The notes under the pieces: generated by a model
Database searches by the model: none
The model's input: the letters and a program-made list of their open reading frames with translations, nothing else
Told to the model about the DNA's origin: nothing
Shown here: one piece after another, positions 48,043 through 57,163 of the stretch
How the letters are laid out: each line of letters opens with the position of its first letter
How positions within the stretch are numbered: position 1 is the stretch's first letter
NCBI GenBank assembly: GCA_013215055.1
Contig: JABSRQ010000015.1
Span: forward strand, 1 to 64,000
Direction of reading: 5' to 3'
Source: Pseudomonadales bacterium
Lineage (GTDB): Bacteria > Pseudomonadota > Gammaproteobacteria > Pseudomonadales > DT-91
DNA length: 64,000 nt
Made by a program: the position numbers and the translations under genes

Positions 48043-48660
48043 TTAAAGCCCTGACTGATCAATAAGAACTGAAAAATCACCTAATGCATTTAACTCTCCT
48101 GCGATCGGCATCATCCAATAATTAATCGTGAAATAAAATTGAAGCCTATCATTTGATGTCCAAATCCTTTTATCTCCCCACGGATCAACCTCATAGCAAG
48201 CAACAGCAATCATATTTCCATTAACCCCTACCAACAAGAAGGTCTCATACATCCTGCCATCATCATGTTTCCCACGAGCTTCATCAATATCACTGCCATA
48301 CCTGAGAATTAAACTCTTCTTCAAGTTTTCCAAGGTATCTAAACAATTATCCTTCCCTTGAATGCTTGACGTACCGCTTACATCAAAAACCTTTTGCCCC
48401 TTAAGGTCACTCTTAAAGTGATAGTTTGTGAATGTTTTATTGGGAGTAGGAGGAGCTATATCAAACGAATGATAAAACTCATGTCGCGCCTTTTTATTTA
48501 TATATTTCTTATTAACAGTCGCTTTAGAACCTAGCTTAATACCAAAAGCATCAGTAATTGGCTGAACAGCATTAGACGGCATACTTATAAACAGCATTTG
48601 TATTACAGCAATAAATACGAATAAATTGCCCGCCAAAAATCTCAAAGCCGCTTTTCGCAT
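48043..48660 (-). CDS. Exported hypothetical protein
   Basis: 205 aa with an N-terminal signal peptide (MRKAALRFLAGNLFVFIAVIQ, cleavage near SNA at residue 30). The rest is soluble, with Lys-rich KKYINKKARHEF and two cysteines (NCLDTL and VACYEVDPWG) that could make a disulfide. I do not recognise a family. It is the most downstream gene after the DUF4238/SEC-C protein on the same strand, 81 bases away. Confidence 0.65.
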   Translation of the reverse strand: MRKAALRFLAGNLFVFIAVIQMLFISMPSNAVQPITDAFGIKLGSKATVNKKYINKKARHEFYHSFDIAPPTPNKTFTNYHFKSDLKGQKVFDVSGTSSIQGKDNCLDTLENLKKSLILRYGSDIDEARGKHDDGRMYETFLLVGVNGNMIAVACYEVDPWGDKRIWTSNDRLQFYFTINYWMMPIAGELNALGDFSVLIDQSGL

Positions 48661-48741
48661 TATATACTCCCTACAAATCTAAAATTTTAGTCCATTACTT
48701 ACGATAATATCTATTATCACAAACAGATGAGACTGGAATGT

Positions 48742-51183
48742 TCAGGATTTTTCAGATCTATCGACAAAAATGGCCATTGGAACACTACTCAGATGGATTG
48801 TACTGCCCCAAGAAATTAACAATCTTTGGACGTTTTTATCGCTAAACCCTTGTATTGGAATTATGCAGGAAAGCTTACATTGAATATTTTGCTGATCAAA
48901 GCTCTCTCCGTCGCACCCCAACGCATCGTCGATTGAAGACATTTCTCTTTGAGCAATTGTATGGGCCTTATCATACCGCGCCTCCAGCCCCTTCATGTAT
49001 TTAGAGGTTACAACCTTCCCTTTTGAACCTTTAGCGGCAATCAGCGTCTCCCTAAGAACAGAGCGTATCTCCCCTAACTTACCGGATTTACGCACTCTAA
49101 ATGCAGCAGAACAATTAATATTCAGTAAGAAATCCTTGGAGCTTATTAATGATGCTATGTCCAGCTGGACATCATCAATGGCGCAAGAGGCCAAAATTTC
49201 CATTTTACGGTGCGGGCTGTCCGATAAAATAAACGAGCCCGTTATCTGCGCAATCAACAACGAATATTCAAAATTAGGAGTCAGATTCGTTTTCATTAAC
49301 TGACCACCACCAGCTGAGTAAACATTATCCTGCAATAATGTAAGGGGATCTTCTGCACGCGTTTGGTGTACATGCTCTATTAGCGCCACGACACGCTCTT
49401 CGGGCATGTCAGGATAAGTCTCTAAAATTGACTGCCGATGATATGTATCTGGCATCATCTGGTATGCTCGCTTAGCATCCGCCTCCATTAACATACGCAA
49501 TTGACTGCTTTGCTCTTCATTCACCTCAGTATCTTTCAAGCGCTCCTCTGCCATGGACATCGCCTGTCTACCCAGATATGGATTCGCCACAAAAAGATCC
49601 GGTATTAAATTGATATACCCCTTCTTGATATAAGGCTCCAGCATCAACAGCAACATAATATTTTTCAAAGTATCGTGCTTATATTGATGTGGATTCTCCA
49701 GCGGAGAAAACTCTGGATTCATGAGTGCAGGATTTACAAAAGGGCTCACTACTAATATTTCATCACAATACAACGTCATACTAGTGATCGTAAGTGTAAT
49801 TGCCTGAGGATCCACAATCCCCGTATATAATGCCCTTAATGTGCCATCTGGCTTAGGTAATAAGCTGATGTAATCAGTATCTTTTGGCCAGAGATGACCA
49901 TAAAAACGATAAATCTCCTTAATCTGATCACCGCTCAGCTCCTTTCTTACATCATCCCACGTTTTACCATCATTCAACCCCAGCACATCAGTCACACAGT
50001 TGATAAATGCTAAATTACGCTCCCTTATACTTAAAACAGCTGAAGTGGACTTTTCCTCTTCACGCTTATTAAGACAGCATTTTTTATATTTCTTTCCACT
50101 ACCACAGCGACATAAACTATTCCGCCTCTGTTTTTTTACAGGCTTAACTTTCTGCAAGAATTCACTATCCGGATTTGTGCGCCCAAAGGCATCTTGATAA
50201 TAAGTACTGCCATCTTTGTACCCTACGAACATTTCTCCACCAAAATGAAACATTCCATTTTCCGGAGGTAGTAATACCCCCTTAAGCTCGCCCCAAGTAC
50301 AATTCACAGCCTTCTCTGGATAAAGCCACTCCCGCTCTCCAGCCGCTATATATCGTTTAGCCCTACACTTGACGATATAGTTTATTTTTTGAACGTCTGA
50401 AACACACAAGTTTCTCGACGTAATAAATGCATCAGTCCTTGCCATGCTTTGCGCAAAATGTCGGGCATTGGTTCTTTTTTCCAAGGGATCATTCAGGTCT
50501 GGATTTTTTGCATATTCATAGTTGGTCAAAATCAGGCAATGATCTTGATCAAGAACAAAAATTGTCTGACTGGCCTTCAGTGCAGTAGAGGGCTCATGTG
50601 GGTAGGCACAAGACTCAGAATCAAGTGGACAAGCGTGGTTGTAAACTGTCACTGGGTGATCAGAGACAATAAACTTCACTTCAGAATCTTTTGCTGAAAC
50701 TATCTCACGAACCCCCTCTGCCCACATCGTACAATGCAGAGTCCGCAGCCCTTGCATCTCCAGCATTAGCTCAACTTGATCTAGCTTGGGATATTGAGCC
50801 TGAATCCAGTCCAGCCCCTTGGGAGTACGAAGCTTCTGGGCATCTATAAATTCGAAAAAGTTTTGAAAGTGCTTATGCCATTGCCGTGGGTCATCTGAAG
50901 TAAAAGCCCTTACTGCCGCAGCACCAGTATCATCAATTTCGCCAAAGAGATAATTTTCAATATCATCATTAATGAATTCACCGAAGAATGTTGTATAGAG
51001 GTCAGTCTCAACAAAACTCAGTTTAGGTGACTGCCTTTTCAGGCTGTTTTTTGTACGCTCAACACCATTATGCACCACAACATCTGGAGCTAAATTCAGT
51101 ACATGGAGTTGATGCTGATTATCAGCTAAAAAACCTCTCTGATACCACTGAGGGACGTAATGATTTTCTCTTGTTTTCTTCAC
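48742..51183 (-). CDS. DUF4238 and SEC-C motif protein (candidate defence effector)
   Basis: 813 aa, soluble. Residues 1 to about 290 are DUF4238, starting with MKKTRENHYVPQWYQRGFL and carrying the FIVSDHPVTVY block. Near residue 360 is a SEC-C zinc motif, CRCGSGKKYKKCC, usual at the ends of SecA and of many fused proteins that need a metal knuckle. A further 430-residue C-terminal part has no family I recognise; it is alpha-helical with a cysteine-rich end. DUF4238 proteins are of unknown function and often appear in accessory regions. The gene follows a Lon-like AAA+ ATPase on the same strand with a 196-base gap. Confidence 0.8.
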   Translation of the reverse strand: MKKTRENHYVPQWYQRGFLADNQHQLHVLNLAPDVVVHNGVERTKNSLKRQSPKLSFVETDLYTTFFGEFINDDIENYLFGEIDDTGAAAVRAFTSDDPRQWHKHFQNFFEFIDAQKLRTPKGLDWIQAQYPKLDQVELMLEMQGLRTLHCTMWAEGVREIVSAKDSEVKFIVSDHPVTVYNHACPLDSESCAYPHEPSTALKASQTIFVLDQDHCLILTNYEYAKNPDLNDPLEKRTNARHFAQSMARTDAFITSRNLCVSDVQKINYIVKCRAKRYIAAGEREWLYPEKAVNCTWGELKGVLLPPENGMFHFGGEMFVGYKDGSTYYQDAFGRTNPDSEFLQKVKPVKKQRRNSLCRCGSGKKYKKCCLNKREEEKSTSAVLSIRERNLAFINCVTDVLGLNDGKTWDDVRKELSGDQIKEIYRFYGHLWPKDTDYISLLPKPDGTLRALYTGIVDPQAITLTITSMTLYCDEILVVSPFVNPALMNPEFSPLENPHQYKHDTLKNIMLLLMLEPYIKKGYINLIPDLFVANPYLGRQAMSMAEERLKDTEVNEEQSSQLRMLMEADAKRAYQMMPDTYHRQSILETYPDMPEERVVALIEHVHQTRAEDPLTLLQDNVYSAGGGQLMKTNLTPNFEYSLLIAQITGSFILSDSPHRKMEILASCAIDDVQLDIASLISSKDFLLNINCSAAFRVRKSGKLGEIRSVLRETLIAAKGSKGKVVTSKYMKGLEARYDKAHTIAQREMSSIDDALGCDGESFDQQNIQCKLSCIIPIQGFSDKNVQRLLISWGSTIHLSSVPMAIFVDRSEKS

Positions 51184-51379
51184 AATCCCCTCATTCTTAA
51201 GCTAACATGATAATATTGCAGTGAAGGATGCCAATAAAACCCCCACCACCACATTACCACCTTATGACTTAATACCCTCATACCGCTTAATACCTTTAAC
51301 AAACGCTATAACAACCTTTATAAATAAGACTAAAAAATGAGGAAAAAGGGGCCGTCACCCCCAGTAAACGGACAAAGAA

Positions 51380-52366
51380 CTAATTCGAATTAATAAACCC
51401 CATAACACGTCTACATACCAGCGTTTTCAGCTGTATGTCATCAAGCTGAATTTTGACAGATGATTTCCGTAAATTTTGCAAATTACTAGCACTTTTCCCA
51501 TCCAACGACCTTCGAAGGGCCTTAGCGATTGCAGCTTTCAGTACGCCCTCTACCTGTCTCGGCACCATCAGTGCGCACTTATCACTAACCGCTTTGGAAA
51601 CCTTTGGAGATAAATAAGGGCGAGTCAAATTCAGCTGAGCGTAGATATTCTTAATAACAGCCACCATCTGCCCCTTATCAGGCGTATCGACATAAAACAC
51701 AATGAAACGACTAAGTAATTCTGGCGGTATCTGCTCGATATAATTTGCAGTAGCAATAAAAGAGAATCCGGTCGTATCAAAGTTCACATCAAAGAAGTTA
51801 TCTCGAAACGATTTAGCCGTAATTTTCTCAAGTAACGCTAACCAAGCAGGCAGAATTAGATCTTGCCCAGATGTACCAATTTTATCGATCTCATCAATAG
51901 AACATAGTTGCGCAAACTGAGGGCTCTCGATAATTGCCTTTGAAAAAATTCCGGGAGCCCCATTGGAATACCTAAGATCACTTCCCGCTAAGGACTGGTT
52001 ATTATCAAGCACTCCACCCTGAACATTTACACAATTAATCTGAAGCACATCAGCAAGGATGAGTGCCAATTTGGTTTTTCCAATCCCCGGTGGGCCTATC
52101 ACTAAAATATTGGGGAACTCCACACATCCTTTAGCAACATAAGACTCCAACAAAGCATCAGCTATAGCCATAATAGGCTCCTTAAAGTTAGGCATATCAC
52201 CAACAAGAGCTTCAACTGCTCTAATCTGCTTGAGCGTAACTGGGACGATATCCTTTTCAGGTGGTGTTGTTGTAAGTAAATTCACCAACTTTCGCTGCTT
52301 TGAGTCATATTGACTCATAAAACACTCTAGGCTTGGCTGCTTCCACAAAGGGGCTGACATTTTCAT
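51380..52366 (-). CDS. Lon-like AAA+ ATPase without protease domain
   Basis: 328 aa. Walker A is GPPGIGKT with K98, Walker B is SIDEIDKIG (D158, E159), sensor 1 is ATANYIEQIP (N208) and the arginine finger follows (SR220). The block FRDNFFDVNFDTTGFSFIATAN strongly recalls the AAA module of Lon, where it reads FRDHYL..FDLS.V.F.ATAN. There is no N-terminal LON domain and no Ser-Lys protease. It probably remodels a partner, most likely the DUF4238/SEC-C protein encoded next. A later ATG (52318) gives MSQYDSK and is also possible. Confidence 0.82.
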   Translation of the reverse strand: MKMSAPLWKQPSLECFMSQYDSKQRKLVNLLTTTPPEKDIVPVTLKQIRAVEALVGDMPNFKEPIMAIADALLESYVAKGCVEFPNILVIGPPGIGKTKLALILADVLQINCVNVQGGVLDNNQSLAGSDLRYSNGAPGIFSKAIIESPQFAQLCSIDEIDKIGTSGQDLILPAWLALLEKITAKSFRDNFFDVNFDTTGFSFIATANYIEQIPPELLSRFIVFYVDTPDKGQMVAVIKNIYAQLNLTRPYLSPKVSKAVSDKCALMVPRQVEGVLKAAIAKALRRSLDGKSASNLQNLRKSSVKIQLDDIQLKTLVCRRVMGFINSN

Positions 52367-52857
52367 ATCTTAGGTCTCGACATTATTCAGCCGCAGTACA
52401 TCCACTGCCTGCCACTGAAAAATCAACCTAGCACCAAGTTCTATGCTTCCCTATGCTAGGACATTAATATAAACCTAGCCCACTCACCAGAAAGCAATAA
52501 AGAACTTTAACTATTATCGGTATACTGCTGATATAGTTAAACTTTATTATCAAAATATGAAAAATTATAAAGTGAAATAAATTCCATTTTATTTAATTCC
52601 CAACCAAGCATGCCTACTGACATTTGAGATACGTTAGAAACCAGCATCAGAACAAAATTAATGGGGAAACAAACCAAAATTCACATTCTCACCTGATTAA
52701 AAAAACACCAAAACTACCATTCAATTCTTTAAATGCATTTTCAGGTATAAAAGTGATAAGCTATTGAAATAGCGAACTTTTATAGGCTTTTCCTAACAAA
52801 TAAGACAAAAGCTGTAAATCAAAAGACGGATAACCATTATTCAATGGCAGAATCAGG
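52367..52857. other. A+T-rich intergenic region with operator-like repeats
   Basis: It lies upstream of the minus-strand ATPase and of the plus-strand helicase and probably holds both promoters. It contains an inverted repeat (TTTAACTAT / ATAGTTAAA, listed separately) and another at about 52428-52462 (CCTAGCA / TGCTAGG). A minus-strand open frame at 52761-52958 has no credible protein character. Confidence 0.5.
52506..52541. promoter_or_regulatory. Inverted repeat, possible repressor site
   Basis: Perfect 9-base arms TTTAACTAT and ATAGTTAAA with an 18-base spacer containing a TATACTG stretch. The position upstream of the ATPase gene suits an operator. The binding protein is unknown. Confidence 0.45.
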
Positions 52858-53052
52858 ATGGTAATAGTCAATAAAAATAACGGACGTGTCGGTGAAGAGC
52901 TGAAAAAACACAGCTTTGAAAACTCAAAACTCTCTGTACTCGCCAGCTTATTTACCATTTATGGCTTCTCTTCTCTCAAGAAAGAACTTTCACAATTAGC
53001 TAGCAGCCGCCTATTTTTATCCAATTGGCAGCCGGACGACTTACAAACCTGA
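52858..53052 (+). pseudogene. N-terminal stub of a PLD-like/helicase gene
   Basis: 64 residues: NNGRVGEELKKHSFENSKLS, then VLASLFTIYGFSSLKKELSQ. This resembles the start of PLD-domain/SNF2-type helicases found in defence regions (VGEYLK...LSVVSAYFTIYAY..L...L). It stops at a TGA at 53050 just after the segment that in relatives would lead to the phospholipase D-like fold. No continuation is visible in any frame. So it is likely a remnant left by a deletion or insertion. Confidence 0.45.
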
Positions 53053-53115
53053 TCGGTTCTAGCTATATTTTTATGGAAAAAATCTCCCAATACTCATAAG
53101 GATGTTCAACATAAA

Positions 53116-55977
53116 ATGGAAGACTTGTCGGTAACGCCCAACTTCATTGGAAAACTAATAGGTAAAATTAAAGAAATTCGTACTTCAAATGACGGAATAT
53201 CTTTAATTCACAAAAATAATAACGAAACAACCATACTATTCTCTGAATTAATCGATCTTCCAGTAGTTAAAACGAGCTTTTTAGGAAAAAAACTATCCCT
53301 TCAAACGATAAATGATAACTACAATCTGTCCTTTTTAAATAAAGAGCATTTTCATCAATCGCTCGAGATTATCAATAAAAGAGCTATTCAAGGTATTACT
53401 GAGAATGCTCAAAGAGTCCATTCAATATTTAAGAATAAAGCTATAGATGAATACTTCAGAGATTCTGAAGTAGAGTATTTAAATCAGGCAATCACCCCCT
53501 TAATCACCAATTATGAGTCTTCAAAGGAAAAGTGGAATAACTCATTTGATGCAAATGTTATTGATCAATTATCACTCATCTCTAGTTACATCCCATTAAA
53601 GGATAATATAAATCGAATCCGCAGTGAGTATGAGACGAAAACCCTAAGATTAAGAAAAGAATTTTATGATAAAACTGAATCTAATCCATTAACTGAGCAG
53701 CAAAGACTTGCAGTAATACGGAATAATGATCGAAACCTTGTGTTGGCTGCGGCTGGAACAGGGAAAACCTCAGTTATGGTTGCTAAAGCTCTTGACCTGA
53801 TAGAGTCTGGAAAAGCAAAAAAAGAAGAGATATTAATACTTGCCTACAATAAAGCAGCGTCTAAAGAATTAAAGGAAAGAATTATTCAGCGAGGCAGTTC
53901 ATGTGGAATATCAGAGAATAATTGTCCAAGTATTTATACGTTTCATGCTTTAGGGCGTCAGATTTTGAAAGAAGCCAAAATACAGACATACCTTTCAGAC
54001 TTTTCAGATGACCCCATTAAGCTTGAAATGTGGGTGTCTAAGTGGCTTGTAAATTATATTCAGGCAAGTCCTCAATCTCTAAAAACATTCATCGAACTAT
54101 CATCTCAGCCGATTAACCCATTTGATTTCAACTCTAAAGAAGAGTATGACGCATACGTTAGGGATAATGAGTATCGAACGCTTCAAGGAGAAAGAGTTAA
54201 AGGTTACCAAGAATTATTGATTGCAAACTGGCTTTTCATGAATAGTGTTGAATATGAATATGAAGCACCATACATAACCAAAAGGCGTATTGAAGTAGGC
54301 TTTGATTATCGCCCGGACTTTCACCTAAAGGGTTCGAACATCTACCTTGAACACTTTGGAATTGACAGGAACGGTAACACTAGAAAAGATATTGATAAAA
54401 CTCAATATTCCCTAGAAATGGAGAGTAAAAGACAGTTACATAATGAATGTCAGACGATATTACTTGAGACATTTCATTATGACTGGATTGAAGATAACCT
54501 TGAAGATCGCTTGAAGTATCTCATGGACAAAACGGGGATTGAAATCAAGGAGAAGACACCTGAAGAACTATTTGAAGTCCTTAAGAATACAGGAACCATT
54601 GAAAAATGTGCGCAACGTTATTTAAAATGTTTACAGGCAATTCGAGTCGAGCGATTAGATAAAGAGCTAATTATCGACAGGTTAAAATCCAATAAGATTG
54701 TAAAAGCGGTGCAATATAGTGAAATTCTAGATTCATTACATAGTGATTATGTCAAAGAACTCGATGAACAAGGAAAAATAGATTTTGACGACATGATCAT
54801 AAGGGCAATCAGCACAGTAAATTCCGGAGCTTTTACTCCTTCATGGAAACATATTCTTGTAGACGAATTTCAAGACATATCAAAAGCAAGAATGGACTTT
54901 TTAAATGCTCTTGTTGATCATGGAAAAAATCCGATATTAACTGTCGTCGGCGATGACTGGCAGTCCATCTACAGGTTTTCTGGCGGAAAGCTTGAATTGA
55001 CAACTCGATTTAATGATTTGGTTGGTAGTCACAGCCTAACAAAACTAGAGAAGACCTTCCGTTATAACAATAGTATTGCTAATACAGCTGGTACTTTTGT
55101 GATGAAGAATCCTGAGCAATATGAAAAGCATGTTACCACCCATACACACGTTGACTCTTCCCAAGTCTACCTTTTAGATAGCAAAGTTGATAATAAGAAT
55201 AACTTAGAAGATAAAGCTATTCAGATCATAAATACTATAAAGAAAAATGATCCAACAGGTTCGATTGCTATTCTCGCAAGATATAGATATTTGCTAAATA
55301 ACATAAAAGAAAATGTTAAATCAAACACACCCATTTCTAACGTAAAATACTGGACGTTTCATGGATCAAAAGGGTTAGAGGCTGATTACTGCATTTTAGT
55401 CGGCTTCTTCCAAGGAAAATCTGGGTTTCCTAACATGAATAAAGAAGAAGCTGTAGTTGAATCATTGCTACCAAGCTTGGATAGTTTCCCACATTCCGAA
55501 GAACGCAGATTGCTATATGTTGCAATAACCAGAGCTAAGAAAAAATGTTATTTAATAGCAGACTCAATGGCACCTTCAGAGTTCATCAATGAACTATTAA
55601 CCCCTCAATACGACCTGCATATTGCATCTCAAACGTTTGAAGAACGCTATAGGAAGATATTTAAATGTCCGATATGTACTGATGGATATTTCCGTTTAGT
55701 ATCCGGGAAGTATGGTGAATTTTATAGCTGTTCTTCAGGATCGATATGCAACTCTAAACCAAGAAAGTGTGAAAGTTGTGGTGCACCATCTATAGACACC
55801 CACAAGGAGAGTGTTTGCAATAATGTGACATGCGGGCATAAAAAACCTATTTGCGATCGTTGCGGCAGACCGATGAAATTGAAGGATGGTAAATTTGGAA
55901 AAAAATTTTTTGGGTGTACGGGCTTCGGAATCAAGGACGACCAATGTAAGCATACTAGAAAGTATATTGGTGTTTAA
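53116..55977 (+). CDS. HelD-like superfamily I helicase with nuclease-like insert and zinc fingers
   Basis: 953 aa. A helical N-terminal part (about 190 residues) comes before the UvrD-type core: Walker A AAAGTGKTSVMVAKA (GKT at residue 216), motif II VDEFQDIS (about 582), motif III GDDWQSIYRFSGG, motif V KYWTFHGSKGLEAD and motif VI LLYVAITRAKKK. Between motifs Ia and II an insert has the block FDYRPDFHLKGSNIYLEHFG (D401, E412), like a PD-(D/E)XK nuclease fold also found in HelD helicases. The C terminus has two or three topoisomerase-type C4 zinc fingers (CPIC, CESC, CDRC). Start ATG 53116. It may be a defence or repair nuclease-helicase. Confidence 0.85.
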   Translation: MEDLSVTPNFIGKLIGKIKEIRTSNDGISLIHKNNNETTILFSELIDLPVVKTSFLGKKLSLQTINDNYNLSFLNKEHFHQSLEIINKRAIQGITENAQRVHSIFKNKAIDEYFRDSEVEYLNQAITPLITNYESSKEKWNNSFDANVIDQLSLISSYIPLKDNINRIRSEYETKTLRLRKEFYDKTESNPLTEQQRLAVIRNNDRNLVLAAAGTGKTSVMVAKALDLIESGKAKKEEILILAYNKAASKELKERIIQRGSSCGISENNCPSIYTFHALGRQILKEAKIQTYLSDFSDDPIKLEMWVSKWLVNYIQASPQSLKTFIELSSQPINPFDFNSKEEYDAYVRDNEYRTLQGERVKGYQELLIANWLFMNSVEYEYEAPYITKRRIEVGFDYRPDFHLKGSNIYLEHFGIDRNGNTRKDIDKTQYSLEMESKRQLHNECQTILLETFHYDWIEDNLEDRLKYLMDKTGIEIKEKTPEELFEVLKNTGTIEKCAQRYLKCLQAIRVERLDKELIIDRLKSNKIVKAVQYSEILDSLHSDYVKELDEQGKIDFDDMIIRAISTVNSGAFTPSWKHILVDEFQDISKARMDFLNALVDHGKNPILTVVGDDWQSIYRFSGGKLELTTRFNDLVGSHSLTKLEKTFRYNNSIANTAGTFVMKNPEQYEKHVTTHTHVDSSQVYLLDSKVDNKNNLEDKAIQIINTIKKNDPTGSIAILARYRYLLNNIKENVKSNTPISNVKYWTFHGSKGLEADYCILVGFFQGKSGFPNMNKEEAVVESLLPSLDSFPHSEERRLLYVAITRAKKKCYLIADSMAPSEFINELLTPQYDLHIASQTFEERYRKIFKCPICTDGYFRLVSGKYGEFYSCSSGSICNSKPRKCESCGAPSIDTHKESVCNNVTCGHKKPICDRCGRPMKLKDGKFGKKFFGCTGFGIKDDQCKHTRKYIGV

Positions 55978-55989
55978 TCAGACACATAG

Positions 55990-56017
55990 CCTCCGACAGT
56001 TGAGGCGGGCGTTATAC
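55990..56017 (+). repeat. attC-like 3' end (GCGGGC-GTTATAC)
   Basis: GCCTC-N8-GAGGCGGGCGTTATAC lies just after the helicase stop. The end GCGGGCGTTA is like the 3' end of Vibrio-type attC sites (GTTRRRY core). The 5' RYYYAAC half is not clear. Confidence 0.35.
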
Positions 56018-56035
56018 CTAAATGAGTTCTGCTAA

Positions 56036-57085
56036 ATGTTAGATTTCGAGTACGATTTTCCAATTTATGCGCAACGAATAATCGACAAATTGGTCGAACG
56101 AAATTGGCTGATTCATTCTTTGCGTTTAGACAATAAAAATGACATATATAACCCGGCAGGTTTTTTATACAACGCGGAGTATAATAATCTTGAATATACT
56201 ATTCATTTAGACCTAAATATCTATCAATATGTACTAAGTGCATATAAGAAGAGAAATAAAAAGGATCTACATAGAGATGCCATAGCGCTAATAGTATTTG
56301 CAAAGTTTACAAATATAATTTTTGACCCGACTATCGCTATATATGAAAAATTAAACTATTTAGATGAATGCCCTGATGAAATAATCGATGATCTGTCACT
56401 TTTTAGAAAGATTGATAATTCAAATATGGATGCATTAGCTGATTTCGCTCTAGGTTATTCTAATCAGATTCCATTGGCGGAAATATCACCAATTGAAAGG
56501 GATAAACTAAAATGCAACCTTATTCAATATAGACGATTAAAACGGTGGGATACATTCTATCTGTTCACTCTAAAAATAACTGAACTCTATTATTTCGACA
56601 ATTCTAAAAATGAGGAAAAGGTCAGTAAATTTTTAGATTGGTGTTTTAAAGATTTTCTTTATTCACTTGTAGCAATATCATTTGTTCTAATGTTGCTGGG
56701 TAAAGTACCTTTATCAAAGCTTATGAAGTATAAGCTAAGTATGAGTAATAATGATAAGAGAAAATCACTGGTCAATATGACTTGGGATCTTTTTCTGATT
56801 GATAAATTCTTTGAACAATGGGTACAAAAAGTAAAAGGTAAAGAGTTCCTATATGCAAGTAACGATGCGCCATTAAAGGAAGTTCTGGAAATTGCCATCT
56901 CGATACAAGAAGAAGGCAACGGCAATCATTTACAAGAAGTTATCTCTACATCTCTGATCAATAAAATCAATGAAGTTAGCTGCATGATGAAAGAAACTGA
57001 AGGCAGGAATATAAATGATGTTAGTGATTTTAAAACGTATAGAGATAAGCTAATTAACCAAGCAGAAACGGTTGTTCTGTCATGA
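56036..57085 (+). CDS. PIN-like nuclease-fold protein (inferred)
   Basis: 349 aa, no signal peptide. I recognise no exact family. The order of acidic residues is PIN-like: D59 in IHLDLNIYQYVL (hydrophobic strand, then D-x-N), E104 in AIYEKLNY, D251 in NMTWDLFLIDKFF and D277 in LYASNDAPLKEV near the C terminus. In PIN proteins four such acids bind the metal for RNA or DNA cutting. An internal hydrophobic segment (VAISFVLMLLGKVPLSKLM) lies about residue 218-236. It begins 58 bases after the helicase and could belong to it. The start is TTG/ATG at 56036 (MLDFEYDF). Confidence 0.45.
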   Translation: MLDFEYDFPIYAQRIIDKLVERNWLIHSLRLDNKNDIYNPAGFLYNAEYNNLEYTIHLDLNIYQYVLSAYKKRNKKDLHRDAIALIVFAKFTNIIFDPTIAIYEKLNYLDECPDEIIDDLSLFRKIDNSNMDALADFALGYSNQIPLAEISPIERDKLKCNLIQYRRLKRWDTFYLFTLKITELYYFDNSKNEEKVSKFLDWCFKDFLYSLVAISFVLMLLGKVPLSKLMKYKLSMSNNDKRKSLVNMTWDLFLIDKFFEQWVQKVKGKEFLYASNDAPLKEVLEIAISIQEEGNGNHLQEVISTSLINKINEVSCMMKETEGRNINDVSDFKTYRDKLINQAETVVLS

Positions 57086-57099
57086 ATTCGGCCACACTC

Positions 57100-57145
57100 A
57101 ACAAGTGTAGCCCACTTTTTTTGTCCGCTTAAGCGGACGTTAAAC
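57100..57145 (+). terminator. Terminator hairpin plus perfect palindrome and attC-like end
   Basis: AAGTG-TAGCC-CACTT followed by seven T forms a terminator after the PIN-like gene. Directly after it lies a 16-base perfect palindrome, GTCCGCTTAAGCGGAC (57123-57138), then GTTAAAC. The last part is attC-like (core GTTRRRY), with an ACTCAAC that fits RYYYAAC some 40 bases before it. Confidence 0.5.
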
Positions 57146-57163
57146 TCTAGGAGAGATAGGAAG

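Noticed and set aside
52761-52958. 65-aa minus-strand frame
   Set aside because: Overlaps the helicase-stub frame, has no ribosome-binding site and an unlikely composition.
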